A DNA stretch of 64,000 nt from NCBI GenBank assembly GCA_963771705.1, contig CAVYUP010000008.1:194319-258318 (forward strand), given 5' to 3'. The translations under genes were made by a program, and so were the position numbers. The notes beneath the pieces are model-generated. The model had not been told where the DNA came from and did no database searches. It saw only the letters and a list, made by a program, of their open reading frames with translations. Position 1 is the stretch's first letter, and every line of letters begins with the position of its first letter. Of this stretch, positions 1 through 9,643 are shown in pieces. The stretch comes from DATFVA01 sp963771705. GTDB taxonomy: Bacteria > Bacteroidota > Ignavibacteria > Ignavibacteriales > Ignavibacteriaceae.

Positions 1-636
1 TACACCCGGAAGCTCAACTATTATCCGCCTGGAGCCCTGTCTCTGAATAGAGGGTTCAGAAACACCATACTGATCAACTCTGTTCCTTATAATCTCGATT
101 GCGCGCGTAACGGCGTCATCAGCATCTTTTTTCAAATCACTCAGAATAGCTGCATCATCCTGTCGTATATTTCCAAAGTACCTGCTTAATCTTACGCCCC
201 GCTGCGCAAATCGCCTGCCCATAATATCCACCACAGATTCATCTGTAGTTGCGGCTTCTTTCTCAGCTTCTTTCATAACAGCCTTGAATGTATCATCAGG
301 ATTCTTAGCCAGCTTCTCAAGCAGCTTTGCGGTATTTACTTCCAGAACCACACGCATACCTCCCTGAAGATCCAATCCCAGCTTAATCCTCTTCTGACGG
401 GCCTCAACAAAAGACGGGTTCGCATTTTTAATGCTGTCTTCCATGGCCGCAAGTCTGAGGTCAACCTGACTTGTAGTCATTCCGGGATTATTTTGTTTCA
501 ATTCCTGCTTCCTCTTTTCGAGGGCCTTATTCATTACTTTTGTATTCTGATAATCAACGTAAGTGGGATAAAGAAGGTAAAGACAGAGTGCAATTACGCC
601 CAGAATTATGATTATTTTGAATCTGAATTCTTTCAT
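1..636 (-). CDS. secD: Protein translocase subunit SecD, N-terminal part (3' end outside window)
   Basis: SecD works with SecF and SecYEG in the inner membrane, using the proton gradient to help exported proteins leave the translocon. I translated 212 codons from an ATG at 634-636 on the minus strand; the frame is open to the window edge. Residues 8-24 form the first membrane helix. A charged stretch leads to GLDLQGGMRV at residues 87-96, the signature at the start of the periplasmic domain of SecD. The sequence continues with the usual periplasmic region, including a DQYGVSEP stretch typical of SecD. The C-terminal membrane helices are missing, so I cannot tell whether this is SecD alone or a SecDF fusion. 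Confidence 0.93.
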   Translation of the reverse strand, partial: MKEFRFKIIIILGVIALCLYLLYPTYVDYQNTKVMNKALEKRKQELKQNNPGMTTSQVDLRLAAMEDSIKNANPSFVEARQKRIKLGLDLQGGMRVVLEVNTAKLLEKLAKNPDDTFKAVMKEAEKEAATTDESVVDIMGRRFAQRGVRLSRYFGNIRQDDAAILSDLKKDADDAVTRAIEIIRNRVDQYGVSEPSIQRQGSRRIIVELPGV

Positions 637-879
637 ATTTGGCTATGTTTCTGAATGAGTTGTAAAAAATAATTAAGAGTCAAAATTACCTTATAAGGGT
701 AAGAAAGTCAATAAATATTGAGGGTGGCGCATAATAATATCTCCCTTCCTTCAAGCTTTATTAAATGCGCTTAAAGCCTCATTTGTTTGAAAAGCTAAGC
801 TTCCGGCTATCTTTCATTGTAAATAAGGCAGACGTTTTTACCTGTCGAAGGGAGGCAGTCAGTTCCAAAAAAGAATAAA

Positions 880-1707
880 TTAAAATAAATCCAGGGAGAT
901 AACTGATTTGATCAACCTTTCAAATTTTTCTTTAACTCTGCCAGCAGTTACAGTTACTTCATCATGGGTCAGCTTACTGCCGGAAATACCTGCCGCATAA
1001 TTAGTTATGCAGGAGATTGAAGAAGTCATTATTCCACGGCCGGCTGCATAATAAGCTTCGGGAACTGTCGACATTCCTACGGCATCCGCTCCGAACTTTC
1101 TTATCATATTTATCTCTGCGGGCGTTTCATAAACCGGTCCCTTATTATACCAGTAGACCCCTTCTTTCAAAGGAATGTTTTCGATTACAGCAGCTTTCCT
1201 GATTATTGAATTAAGCTTCGGTGAAGGAAACTTCAAAAAATTCTTTTTTTCATTTAATCCGGAAATCCCCAGCAGCTCAGTCATTTCCTTTTTAAGATTT
1301 ATTCCTAAAAAGGATGAGGTGAGCATCAGGTCCCCTGGTATAAAATCATGGTTTACTCCGCCTGCCGCATTGGTTGCTATCAGATATTTTAGTCCAAGTT
1401 TACTGCATATATATGCCGGGAGAATACATTCAGACAGATGATACCCTTCGTAAAAATGAATTCTTCCCTGGAAAAGCAGCAGTTTCTTCCCGCCGAAATG
1501 AGCGAAGTGAATTTTTCCCTGGTGTCCTTCTATTGTTGAAGGCGGATAAGAAGGCAATTCGGAGGTTGAAGCCGTAAGCTCCACTTCCAGGCTGTTGGCA
1601 AAATCCCCCAATCCGCTTCCAAGTATTATGGCAATATCAGGATCAAAGGGTTTAATTCTCATCAGATAAGAATTAAGATCTTTGTATTTAAAATCGATAT
1701 CAAGCAT
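880..1707 (-). CDS. Purine nucleoside phosphorylase (trimeric inosine/guanosine type)
   Basis: Cleaves inosine, guanosine and deoxy forms with phosphate to free base and (deoxy)ribose-1-phosphate in the cytoplasm. The 275-residue length fits the trimeric PNP family. Visible signatures are ILGSGLG at 28-34 (phosphate loop), GHQG at 61-64, GRIHFYEGY at 81-89, TNAAGG at 112-117 and the base-binding stretch with GMSTVPEA near 212-219. It ends the nucleoside-salvage run and starts 4 bases after the stop of the NupC-type transporter gene, so uptake and phosphorolysis are probably co-expressed. The asparagine in CITNYAAG near the C-terminus agrees with preference for 6-oxopurines, but substrate range is inferred. 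Confidence 0.93.
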   Translation of the reverse strand: MLDIDFKYKDLNSYLMRIKPFDPDIAIILGSGLGDFANSLEVELTASTSELPSYPPSTIEGHQGKIHFAHFGGKKLLLFQGRIHFYEGYHLSECILPAYICSKLGLKYLIATNAAGGVNHDFIPGDLMLTSSFLGINLKKEMTELLGISGLNEKKNFLKFPSPKLNSIIRKAAVIENIPLKEGVYWYNKGPVYETPAEINMIRKFGADAVGMSTVPEAYYAAGRGIMTSSISCITNYAAGISGSKLTHDEVTVTAGRVKEKFERLIKSVISLDLF

Positions 1708-1710
1708 AAA

Positions 1711-3063
1711 TTAAAATAATATTCCCGCCAGCGTGGCAGTCATAAGTGTTGCAAGTGAACCTCCAAGAACAGCCTTTAATCCCAGTGAGGCAATATCCGG
1801 TTTCCGGGAGGGAGCCAGAGGACTCAATCCTCCGATCTGAATTGCTATAGAGCTGAAGTTGGCAAAGCCGCACAGAGCATATGTAGCCATTAGTATTGTT
1901 TTGGGGTCGAGGAGTTGTTTAGACTCGATCAAACTACCGAGATCGAGGTAGGCAACAAATTCATTTAAGACGATCTTGGTTCCGAGCAGGCTGCCAAAAT
2001 TCAATGCATCATGCCATGGAACCCCGATACCGAAAGCTATGAACTGCAAAACCCAGCCAAGCACCAACTGAAAATTAAGTGGTTTCCCGTACATCTCCTT
2101 TAACGACTGGTTCCAGCCCGTTATATCGCCGAGTCCCTGCAGAAGATAATTAATCAAAGCTATCAGTGCTATAAAAGCGATCAGCATCGCACCCACGTTA
2201 AGTGCAAGCATAAGACCATCGGATGCTCCGTTAGCCGCGGCCTCTACAACGTTAGATGCATTTTTTTCAATCTTTACTTTTACTGTCCCTTTAGTTTCAG
2301 GTTCTGTTGTTTCGGGGAAAAGAATCTTCGAGATAACGAGCGCGGCAGGAGCAGCCATCACGCTTGCACCCAGCAGCTGGGTTGCAAAAAGCTGCCGTGC
2401 CTGATCCAGCGGGATTCCAAGAGTCTGAGCATACGAATTACCCAGGATCTGGATATAAGCCGCCATCACGCCCCCGGCAATTGTAGCCATACCCCCAATC
2501 ATAATTGTCAGAATTTCGCTTCGTGTCATTCCCTTAATGAAGGGTTTAATCATCAGGGGAGCTTCTGTCTGACCGACGAATATATTAGCGGTACATGAAA
2601 GGGATTCTGCTCCGCTGGTTCCCATAAATTTAGCCATTACCCACGCCATGCCCTGCACAATTCTCTGCATTATACCGAGGTAGTACATAATCGACATAAG
2701 ACTGGCGAAGAAAATAATAGTAGGCAGCACCTGGAAAGCGAAAAACATACCAAGACTACCATCCTGTCCCGGAGATACGGCAAGAGTTCCAAAAACAAAC
2801 CTGGCACCCTCCGTTGTAAAATTAAGCAGCAGAACAAAAAATCCGCTCACCCAGTAGAAAAAATCCTTCGGCCAGCTGAGGGGTGAAAATATTGTTCCAA
2901 GATAATCTCCTTTAAGAATAAGAATAGCGAAGATAACCTGAAGAACGATACCGCTTATAACAAGCCGCCAGTTAATATTCTTTTTATTATTAGAGAAAAG
3001 GAAAGCAATACCCAAAAGTAAAATGAGACCTAGAATCCCCCGAAGTATTCCCGTGATATCCAT
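1711..3063 (-). CDS. nupC: Concentrative nucleoside transporter (CNT/NupC family)
   Basis: Inner-membrane nucleoside importer driven by a cation gradient. The 450-residue protein has about ten hydrophobic segments. Family motifs are visible: GQTEAPLMIKPF mid-protein, GGMATIAGGVMAAYI, the NFGSLLGTKIVLNEF segment and the GFANFSSIAIQIGGL segment near the C-terminus; the TEAP and NEF motifs lie at the substrate and cation site in this family. A hydrophilic loop (about residues 262-282, rich in K, E and T) interrupts the membrane part. The start codon shares base 3063 with the thymidine kinase stop, so the two are translationally coupled. Context indicates supply of nucleosides to the salvage enzymes around it. 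Confidence 0.93.
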   Translation of the reverse strand: MDITGILRGILGLILLLGIAFLFSNNKKNINWRLVISGIVLQVIFAILILKGDYLGTIFSPLSWPKDFFYWVSGFFVLLLNFTTEGARFVFGTLAVSPGQDGSLGMFFAFQVLPTIIFFASLMSIMYYLGIMQRIVQGMAWVMAKFMGTSGAESLSCTANIFVGQTEAPLMIKPFIKGMTRSEILTIMIGGMATIAGGVMAAYIQILGNSYAQTLGIPLDQARQLFATQLLGASVMAAPAALVISKILFPETTEPETKGTVKVKIEKNASNVVEAAANGASDGLMLALNVGAMLIAFIALIALINYLLQGLGDITGWNQSLKEMYGKPLNFQLVLGWVLQFIAFGIGVPWHDALNFGSLLGTKIVLNEFVAYLDLGSLIESKQLLDPKTILMATYALCGFANFSSIAIQIGGLSPLAPSRKPDIASLGLKAVLGGSLATLMTATLAGILF

Positions 3064-3647
3064 TAAAGACCTTCTTCTTTAGGAATGAAATGACATTTTC
3101 TGCATCTTGCTTCGTAAATATCCGAAGCACCCACTATTACACGTTCGGCAGAATGAGTTTTTCTCTGTGTTTTATCTGCAGGATTACCGCATACAACGCA
3201 GATAGCAAGAGTTTTTGTTATATACTCCGCAATGGAAAGCAGCTGGGGCATTGGTTCGAAAGGGACGCCTTTATAATCCTGATCCAGACCAGCAGCAATC
3301 ACCCGTTTTCCCTGATTAGCCAGGGTATTACACACATCGACAATACCAGCAGAGAAGAACTGTGCTTCATCAATTCCAACAACCTGAGTATCGGCGGCAA
3401 GTTCAAGTATGTCATCAGGATTGTCAATTAATAATGACGGCAGGGATTGATCGCTATGAGATACAATAGCTTTTGCAGAAAATCTTGTATCGATACGTGG
3501 TTTAAAAACAAGTACACTCTGGCGTGCTATTTGAGCACGGCGGAGTCTTCTTATCAGCTCTTCAGTTTTTCCGCTGAACATACAGCCTGCAATAACTTCA
3601 ATCCAGCCTGTGTTTCGCGGAAGAGAGTGGGGGGTATATTCCATCAT
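3063..3647 (-). CDS. tdk: Thymidine kinase (type II)
   Basis: Phosphorylates thymidine to dTMP with ATP. The 194-residue size matches the bacterial type II enzyme. The P-loop GCMFSGKT lies at residues 21-28, the Walker B-like DEAQFF near 94-99, and a zinc-binding set of cysteines is formed by CVVCG near 150 and CRKC near 183. It overlaps the nupC start by one base and follows cytidine deaminase by 9 bases, placing it centrally in the salvage run. Two consecutive ATG codons begin the frame; either could be used. Confidence 0.95.
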   Translation of the reverse strand: MMEYTPHSLPRNTGWIEVIAGCMFSGKTEELIRRLRRAQIARQSVLVFKPRIDTRFSAKAIVSHSDQSLPSLLIDNPDDILELAADTQVVGIDEAQFFSAGIVDVCNTLANQGKRVIAAGLDQDYKGVPFEPMPQLLSIAEYITKTLAICVVCGNPADKTQRKTHSAERVIVGASDIYEARCRKCHFIPKEEGL

Positions 3648-3656
3648 ATATTTCTC

Positions 3657-4049
3657 TTACTTTAAGTTATCATCCCCAAATGGGAAGGGTAAAAGTTCAT
3701 TGAGTTTGAAGATTTTTATTTCATTTTTATGGTTTAAGAGAACTACGTCTATACCGCTGCAGAAGTCATTCAATACCTGGCGGCACGATCCGCAGGGGGG
3801 GCAAAAATCAGGATCATCGCTTGCAATTGCAATTGCTTTGAATTTTCTATGGCCTTCTGAGAGTGCTTTAAAGAGAGCAACCCTTTCAGCACACAAAGTA
3901 AGACTATAAGAACTTGATTCAATATTTCCGCCGGTAAATACTTTACCATCTTCCGTTAAGAGCGCCGAACCTACCCTGAATTTCGAATAGGAGGGGATTG
4001 CTTTTTCCTTTGATGCAGAAGCGAGTTCCGCGAGTTCTTTGTATTCCAT
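3657..4049 (-). CDS. cdd: Cytidine deaminase
   Basis: Deaminates cytidine and deoxycytidine to (deoxy)uridine using a zinc-bound water. The conserved zinc site is visible: CAER (Cys plus catalytic Glu, from TLCAERVAL) and PCGSCRQVL (two Cys). The NIESSSYSLTLCAE order is typical of the small homotetrameric enzyme. I chose the ATG at 4047-4049 because it gives about 130 residues, the family norm, and begins directly at the conserved N-terminal helix. The frame is open further upstream to an ATG at 4100, but the extra 17 residues are hydrophobic and unlike the family. Confidence 0.94.
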   Translation of the reverse strand: MEYKELAELASASKEKAIPSYSKFRVGSALLTEDGKVFTGGNIESSSYSLTLCAERVALFKALSEGHRKFKAIAIASDDPDFCPPCGSCRQVLNDFCSGIDVVLLNHKNEIKIFKLNELLPFPFGDDNLK

Positions 4050-4105
4050 TATAACCACAATTTTACAGGCCAAAAATATGGCATTAAATAAAAAGTTCAA
4101 ACTAA

Positions 4106-4957
4106 TTATAAAGTATCTTTTTTCAGAACAGCATAGAAAGTGGGGTTAAAATAATTATTAATGAATCCATCTTTGTTTGATGCTAATTTTTTCAGGACAG
4201 GAATTGAGCGAGCTGCCCGGAGCATTTTCAGCAGGAAGAGATGAAATCTGCTCCACAGAATTCCTTCCGGATTTTGATCAATTAAATTTACCGCTTCTTT
4301 CATTTTCAGGTTCAATGTATATCCTACGAACAAATCTCTAAGCTCTCTCAGCGAAAACAGCTGAGCGATATCATTCCTGTACAATTCGTTCTTTCTTAAA
4401 TATCGTAAAAAATATTTCCTGATTTCTGATCTTTTAAACAATGCCAGCAGCGGAATACCCCAGTGAGGATCGGATAAAATATTAAAAAATGAATTCCTGT
4501 TCGGAGTGCTTAAATAGATCATCCCGTTTTTACTTAATACCCGTGTCAATTCGTGGATGAAACTAAAAGGATCTTCAATATGCTCTACCACATCCTGGAG
4601 GATCACAAGATCGAAAGTGGAGTTCCTGAATGGAAGGACTTCAGCCCTTCCGTTAGCCAGAGGGATCTTCATAAAAATCTGCTGCTGTCTTTTTAGTCTT
4701 ACCAGGCTTAAGTCGTAGCTGATAACATTATTCCCTTCAGCGAGCAATGCAGAAGTACCGCCTTCTCCCGACCCTAGATCAAGAATATTCAGGTTTTCAC
4801 ATTTGCGGGTTTCTGAAATAATCTTCTTAACCACAGCGGCTCTTTCAAAAAGCAGAGATCTTCCTCTTTTCCACTTTATATAGTTGGGATGTTTCCGATC
4901 CAGCCAGGCCGGGCTTTGCAAGGGATTTTCATTTGAAGCATTCTGCGCAGTTACCAT
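4106..4957 (-). CDS. Class I SAM-dependent methyltransferase, substrate unknown
   Basis: A 283-residue Methyltransf_11-type enzyme. The SAM-binding glycine loop LDLGSGEGG is at residues 59-67 and the FDLVILQDVVEH segment (motif II, with the post-motif HIEDP) at 115-130, followed by TPNRNSF near 155. The C-terminal 120 residues are basic with no assignable domain. It lies between a family 2 glycosyltransferase gene and the nucleoside-salvage genes on the same strand. The glycosyltransferase neighbour makes a role in modifying a glycan or lipid carrier plausible, but the sequence does not give the substrate. Confidence 0.8.
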   Translation of the reverse strand: MVTAQNASNENPLQSPAWLDRKHPNYIKWKRGRSLLFERAAVVKKIISETRKCENLNILDLGSGEGGTSALLAEGNNVISYDLSLVRLKRQQQIFMKIPLANGRAEVLPFRNSTFDLVILQDVVEHIEDPFSFIHELTRVLSKNGMIYLSTPNRNSFFNILSDPHWGIPLLALFKRSEIRKYFLRYLRKNELYRNDIAQLFSLRELRDLFVGYTLNLKMKEAVNLIDQNPEGILWSRFHLFLLKMLRAARSIPVLKKLASNKDGFINNYFNPTFYAVLKKDTL

Positions 4958-5033
4958 TGGAATAAAATAGAGAAGTTTCTGTGAAATAAAAAGTTTTCAG
5001 GCAGCCCTTAATTGAAAAAAAGCATCAAATAAT

Positions 5034-6134
5034 TCAGAAGGCCTGCTGTTTCTCAGAAAGTGAACCTTTCCATTCGATTTTCTTTATAAAAGAATTTAAA
5101 AAGTTTATGATGAGTAAGATCTCGTAAATAATATCCAGGTACAGCAGCTGAAAGAGATTAAAATTGTACCTGAACCTTTTCTGGACTAAAGAGAGTATCA
5201 GAATATCCATGGAAAGTTTGACAACTGCCGGCCATACAAATCCAGCATCCAGAAAGACCAAAAAAGGTGAGAACAGCATGAATAAGTTAAGCAGGTGCCA
5301 GCCGGCGAGGATAAGTTTATTTTTAAGACTGTAATGCAGAGAAGTACGGGTATGTCTCGCTCTCTGGCTCAGGTATTCCCCGGGATTATCCGCAGTATGT
5401 GAATATACGAGAGCGTCTTCATCATAGTATGCTTTGATTTTCATTTTGTTCCTGACTGCTTCTCTCAGAAGCAGGTCGTCATCACCGCTTATCGTGTCAC
5501 GTGTATTATCATATCCCCCGATTTTAAAAAAGGCTTCTTTAGAAAACCCCATATTCCTTGCCGCCGCCGTATAAGGTAATTCCAGTGAAGCGAGACTGAA
5601 AGAAAGGAAATGGCTCTTCAGATTTTCCATACATGAAACGCTGCTGATAAAGTTATTCTGTTTTCTGATAAAGGGAGCAGGTCCGAATATAAAATCGTAA
5701 CCCTGCCCGAACAGCACTGATGCAGCATTCAGCCATCCTGGTGAAGGCAGACAGTCAGCATCAGTAATCATAATGAATGGAAACTTTGATTCTTCAATTC
5801 CTCTCAGCAAAGCTCCTCTTTTACCAGGAATTGATTTTGCTCCAGCTTTGATTACTCTGATATTTTCAATGTTTTCCGAAATCTTCCGTGCGGTTTCGAA
5901 TGTTCCGTCAACCGAGTTATCATCCACAACGATCAATTCAAAATTTTTATTAGAGAAACTAATTCTTTTAAGGGAATTAATGAGGTTTCCTATATAAGCT
6001 GTTTCATTCTTAGCGGCTATTACCACGGATATCCTGGCGACCCCGCGAGCTTCCGGAATTTTCCTGAGAAGGCTGGCAAAAGCCATTATAAACACAAGCT
6101 GAGCCAGCAAATATATTATGAAGATGAAAATCAT
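5034..6134 (-). CDS. Membrane-anchored family 2 glycosyltransferase
   Basis: A 366-residue GT-A fold enzyme with an N-terminal membrane helix (residues 1-19) and about two C-terminal helices (about 275-350). Catalytic landmarks are ISVVIAAKNE at 35-44, VVDDNS near 69-74, the metal-binding DAD at 125-127, GDDDLLLRE near 217-225 and QRARHTR at 257-263, equivalent to the QxxRW motif of processive enzymes. This layout is common in transferases that extend a polysaccharide or glycolipid at the inner membrane. It is the first gene of a minus-strand run leading into the methyltransferase and salvage genes; donor and acceptor are unknown. Confidence 0.85.
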   Translation of the reverse strand: MIFIFIIYLLAQLVFIMAFASLLRKIPEARGVARISVVIAAKNETAYIGNLINSLKRISFSNKNFELIVVDDNSVDGTFETARKISENIENIRVIKAGAKSIPGKRGALLRGIEESKFPFIMITDADCLPSPGWLNAASVLFGQGYDFIFGPAPFIRKQNNFISSVSCMENLKSHFLSFSLASLELPYTAAARNMGFSKEAFFKIGGYDNTRDTISGDDDLLLREAVRNKMKIKAYYDEDALVYSHTADNPGEYLSQRARHTRTSLHYSLKNKLILAGWHLLNLFMLFSPFLVFLDAGFVWPAVVKLSMDILILSLVQKRFRYNFNLFQLLYLDIIYEILLIINFLNSFIKKIEWKGSLSEKQQAF

Positions 6135-6569
6135 TTAAAAAATATTGAATCTTCTTTCAAATTTAACAAGATTCTTACCAAATGAAGGATTTCAAGAATG
6201 CCCGGAGAAAATGACAATAATGGCACCTCAAATAAAATTTTTACATAAAGCAAAAAAATTTTGTTTTTTATAAAAAATAATTATTATTTTAATCCTACCT
6301 TTGAAATTGAATAAACATTTGAGATTTAGCAAATAATAATTGATACAATCCAGCTTCTCTATTATTTTTTTCACCGATTCTATAGAAAAAATAAACTTAT
6401 CCGGACACACTTCTGTCTGCGTTTACAACACCCCATATTTATACTCTCTTAATTATAAATTATGTTAGAAAACGAGCTCTGGTTACCGGTAGAAGGAAAA
6501 TCATTTAATATTAATGATCTAAATAAAATAAATAACTTACATGTTAAACCTATCCAATAAGGAGACCTT
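6135..6569. other. Divergent intergenic region, AT-rich
   Basis: This 435-base stretch separates the minus-strand glycosyltransferase from the plus-strand T9SS cargo gene and must contain promoters for both. It is strongly AT-rich with A and T runs around 6230-6300. A 60-codon open frame on the minus strand (6228-6410) has no recognisable features and a composition set by the AT bias, so I do not call it. Just before the cargo gene a good ribosome-binding site, AAGGAG, lies at 6559-6564. Confidence 0.6.
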
Positions 6570-9422
6570 ATGAGGAGGCATTTACCGATTATTGTCATAC
6601 TGGGTATAATTGCGGTATGGACAATGAATTCATTTGCTCAAAACACAGATCCAAGGATGTGGAGTATACACTTCCCTAAAGAGGGACAGTTTTATGATGT
6701 TCCCCCTGGAAACCTTGAGTATAAAAATCCTAACACAAAACCGTTAACCTACAACTTCCGTGATCAGGTTGTAGAAGTTCTTCCGAATTTCCGGGTACAT
6801 CCAAGCAACGCTGCACAAAGCGAAGTACCTATTACAAGAGGATTGGATCCGAACATTCTATTTGCTTCATCGAACGTTTTTATTTCGAGCACCTTCTTCT
6901 TTAGTGAAGGCGTTTACGTTTCAACTGACGGTGGAAATAACTGGTTTGGAAGCGATACCTGTACCGCTTCTCCAATATCGGATCATGGCGGCGATCCAGG
7001 ACCTGGTGTAGGTCCTGACGGGACATTGTATATGTCTTATCTGCCTGGTTCATATAATTCAATTAAAGTGGCACGTTCCACTAATTATGGTTCTACCTGG
7101 TCAGCCGGCACTGTTTTACAGTCAGGCTCAATGGATAAGAATCATACCGCTGTGGATAACGTTCCGGGCAGTCCTTATCTTGGCAACGCTTATGTTACAT
7201 GGTCAGATTTCAGTCAATCAAATCCTTCAGCAACCGTCGCTTATTCAACCAACGGCGGAGTAAACTGGTCATCCTACCAGCACATAAACACAAATGAAAC
7301 AGGACATTATTCACAGGGTGTTAACGGCGCTGTAGGTCCTGACGGAACTATTTATGTTACCTGGCAAAATCCGGTATCCGGTGGTTCTTTCACGGGAGAT
7401 TTTGTTGGATTAGGCAAGTCAACCGACGGCGGCGCAACCTGGACATATAATAACAATATATATGACTGTAATGGTATCAGAGGCAGCCTCAACTTTCCCG
7501 GCGGCAGCCAGATCAGGGTTAACGATTTCCCCTGGATGGCAATTGATGTTTCAAGCGGCCCAAGGAACGGCTGGATGTACATTGTAACTGCAGAGAAAAA
7601 CCTGGCTCCTGCCGGTTCTGATGCTGACATCATTCTGCACCTCTCAACCGACGGCGGAGTTACATGGTCTGACGGTATAAGAGTTAACCAGGATGCTCCC
7701 AACAACGGACAGTACCAGTATATGCCTGCGGTTTGCGTAGGTGAAGACGGTGCCGTTAACGTAGTTTATTACGATACAAGAAATTCTGAACCTGTTGGCG
7801 GACTTCCCGATTCTGCTCAGGTATATGTATCAAGATCAACTGACGGAGGCGTTACATTCGAAGACTTCCAGGTAAGTGATCACAGCTTCAGGCCGAAACC
7901 TATCTCAGGTCTTGCCGGCGGATACCAGGGAGATTACATCGGTATAGTTGAATCTAACGGTGTGGTTTATCCATACTGGGCTGATGATATTACCGGAATT
8001 TACCAGGCCTGGACAACACAGGTTACCTTCGAACCCCCTTGCGGCGTTGAAGCTGCCTCCAATCCAAATCCTGTAAACGGAGCTACTGATGTTGATATTA
8101 ACCTCTCACAGCTAACCTGGGACAACGGAACCGGTGCAAACGAAAACGAACTTTACTTCGGAACCAACCCGGCCACTCTTGATCTTGTACAGTCGGGTTC
8201 TCTTTCAACCTCGTGGGATATAGACCCCAGCTATCTGCCATTAGATTATTATACAACTTACTACTGGAAAGTTGTTGAAGTTGGTGATACCTGTTCTTCA
8301 GGCATTACTTTCCATTTCAAAACCGTGCAGGATCCGAATTTCCATATGGTATCAGATACACTTTATCCGCAAAGTGCTGATTACTGGACAGGCACTACTG
8401 ACGGAACCACGAAAACTGATATAAGCGAAGTAAGAACTATCGATCCTGAAATAGGCTGGATGGCATTTGATGTAAGTTCTATTCCAAGCCAGGCAACTGT
8501 TACAGGCGTATCATTAAACGGATATGTGAATGCAACTCACTATCCATACTGGAGTGCTACTCCAATGCCGGATAATCCTGTAACCAGCGATGCATCAACT
8601 GTTTACAATGATGCGATGGCAGGATATGATCAAGGTGTGGCTTATGTGTATTCAAATGAATCATCATCGTTTTCAACGGGATGGTACACCTGGTCACTGG
8701 AAAACGGAGCAGTTTCCGATCTACAGAATGCTGTTACAGGCTCACAAGGCTGGTTTGCAACCGGTATTGTTGACCGTGATTTCTCCACAACTTACTACAT
8801 CAACTTTGATGGATGGAATCAGCCTAATATTCCTTATATAGTTGTTGATTACTTCTACATTACACCAGTTGAACTTTCCTCATTTACCGCATCTGCGAGT
8901 AACGGAGGAGTGAACCTTAACTGGTCAACAGCTACAGAGACGAACAACAAAGGCTTCGAAATCGAACGTAAATCAGCAAATGGTGAATACCAGAAAGTTG
9001 GATACGCAGCCGGTTTCGGAACTACAACTGAACCAAAGAGCTATACCTTCAATGACAATAAGGTTGAAGGAGGACAGTATACATACAGGCTGAGACAGCT
9101 TGATCTGAATGGTTCCTCTTCTTATTCAAAAGAAGTGGAAGTTGAAGTTACCGCTCCTAAGGTATTTTCACTGGCTCAGAATTATCCGAATCCTTTCAAC
9201 CCGACAACACTTATACAATATTCTATTCCTGCTGAACAGCATGTAAAACTGAATATTTATAACCTGCTCGGTCAGAAGGTTATGACTCTTGTTGACGCTG
9301 TACAAAAATCCGGTCAGCATGAAGTAAACTTTAATGCTTCCGATCTCGCAAGCGGCGTTTATTTCTACAGACTGGAAGCCGGTACACAGTCATCTATAAA
9401 GAAAATGATTCTGATGAAGTAA
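6570..9422 (+). CDS. Exported Asp-box (sialidase-fold-like) repeat protein with T9SS C-terminal sorting module
   Basis: A 950-residue secreted protein. Residues 1-24 form a signal peptide ending at SFAQ. The N-terminal half carries at least six Asp-box motifs of the form S-x-D/N-x-G-x-T/N-W (STDGGNNW, STNGGVNW, STDGGATW, STDGGVTW), typical of beta-propellers. A fibronectin-like segment follows at about 490-590, then a beta-rich domain, the NWSTATETNNKGFEIER module near 790-810, and from about 867 a sorting domain with AQNYPNPFNPTT and a final KKMILMK. It is probably surface-attached or released through T9SS. No catalytic residues are identifiable; binding or degradation of an extracellular polymer is a guess. 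A hairpin terminator follows. Confidence 0.85.
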   Translation: MRRHLPIIVILGIIAVWTMNSFAQNTDPRMWSIHFPKEGQFYDVPPGNLEYKNPNTKPLTYNFRDQVVEVLPNFRVHPSNAAQSEVPITRGLDPNILFASSNVFISSTFFFSEGVYVSTDGGNNWFGSDTCTASPISDHGGDPGPGVGPDGTLYMSYLPGSYNSIKVARSTNYGSTWSAGTVLQSGSMDKNHTAVDNVPGSPYLGNAYVTWSDFSQSNPSATVAYSTNGGVNWSSYQHINTNETGHYSQGVNGAVGPDGTIYVTWQNPVSGGSFTGDFVGLGKSTDGGATWTYNNNIYDCNGIRGSLNFPGGSQIRVNDFPWMAIDVSSGPRNGWMYIVTAEKNLAPAGSDADIILHLSTDGGVTWSDGIRVNQDAPNNGQYQYMPAVCVGEDGAVNVVYYDTRNSEPVGGLPDSAQVYVSRSTDGGVTFEDFQVSDHSFRPKPISGLAGGYQGDYIGIVESNGVVYPYWADDITGIYQAWTTQVTFEPPCGVEAASNPNPVNGATDVDINLSQLTWDNGTGANENELYFGTNPATLDLVQSGSLSTSWDIDPSYLPLDYYTTYYWKVVEVGDTCSSGITFHFKTVQDPNFHMVSDTLYPQSADYWTGTTDGTTKTDISEVRTIDPEIGWMAFDVSSIPSQATVTGVSLNGYVNATHYPYWSATPMPDNPVTSDASTVYNDAMAGYDQGVAYVYSNESSSFSTGWYTWSLENGAVSDLQNAVTGSQGWFATGIVDRDFSTTYYINFDGWNQPNIPYIVVDYFYITPVELSSFTASASNGGVNLNWSTATETNNKGFEIERKSANGEYQKVGYAAGFGTTTEPKSYTFNDNKVEGGQYTYRLRQLDLNGSSSYSKEVEVEVTAPKVFSLAQNYPNPFNPTTLIQYSIPAEQHVKLNIYNLLGQKVMTLVDAVQKSGQHEVNFNASDLASGVYFYRLEAGTQSSIKKMILMK

Positions 9423-9445
9423 CTTTCATTCCGGTCATAATTATT

Positions 9446-9479
9446 AAAAGACTGCTCAGAGATGGGCAGTCTTTTTTTT
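9446..9479 (+). terminator. Rho-independent terminator after the 950-residue T9SS cargo gene
   Basis: A 12-base stem (9446-9457 with 9464-9475, one G-T pair) around the 6-base loop AGAGAT is followed by a run of T to 9479, 24 bases after the stop codon. Confidence 0.85.
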
Positions 9480-9643
9480 AAAATTACAAATTGCAAGTTT
9501 GGAGGGATAGAGAAGGCATATGATAGAATTAAGAAGTTAAGTAACGATTCGCTCAATACTCTAAATTCGGGATTCCGAATTAATAAAAATATATTATTTT
9601 TATATTACTACAATCAATATTTATGAGCTGAAAATCCCTGTAT

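Noticed and set aside
6228..6410. 60-codon minus-strand frame in the intergenic region
   Set aside because: Strongly AT-rich with Lys, Ile and Phe bias, no ribosome-binding site, no motif.
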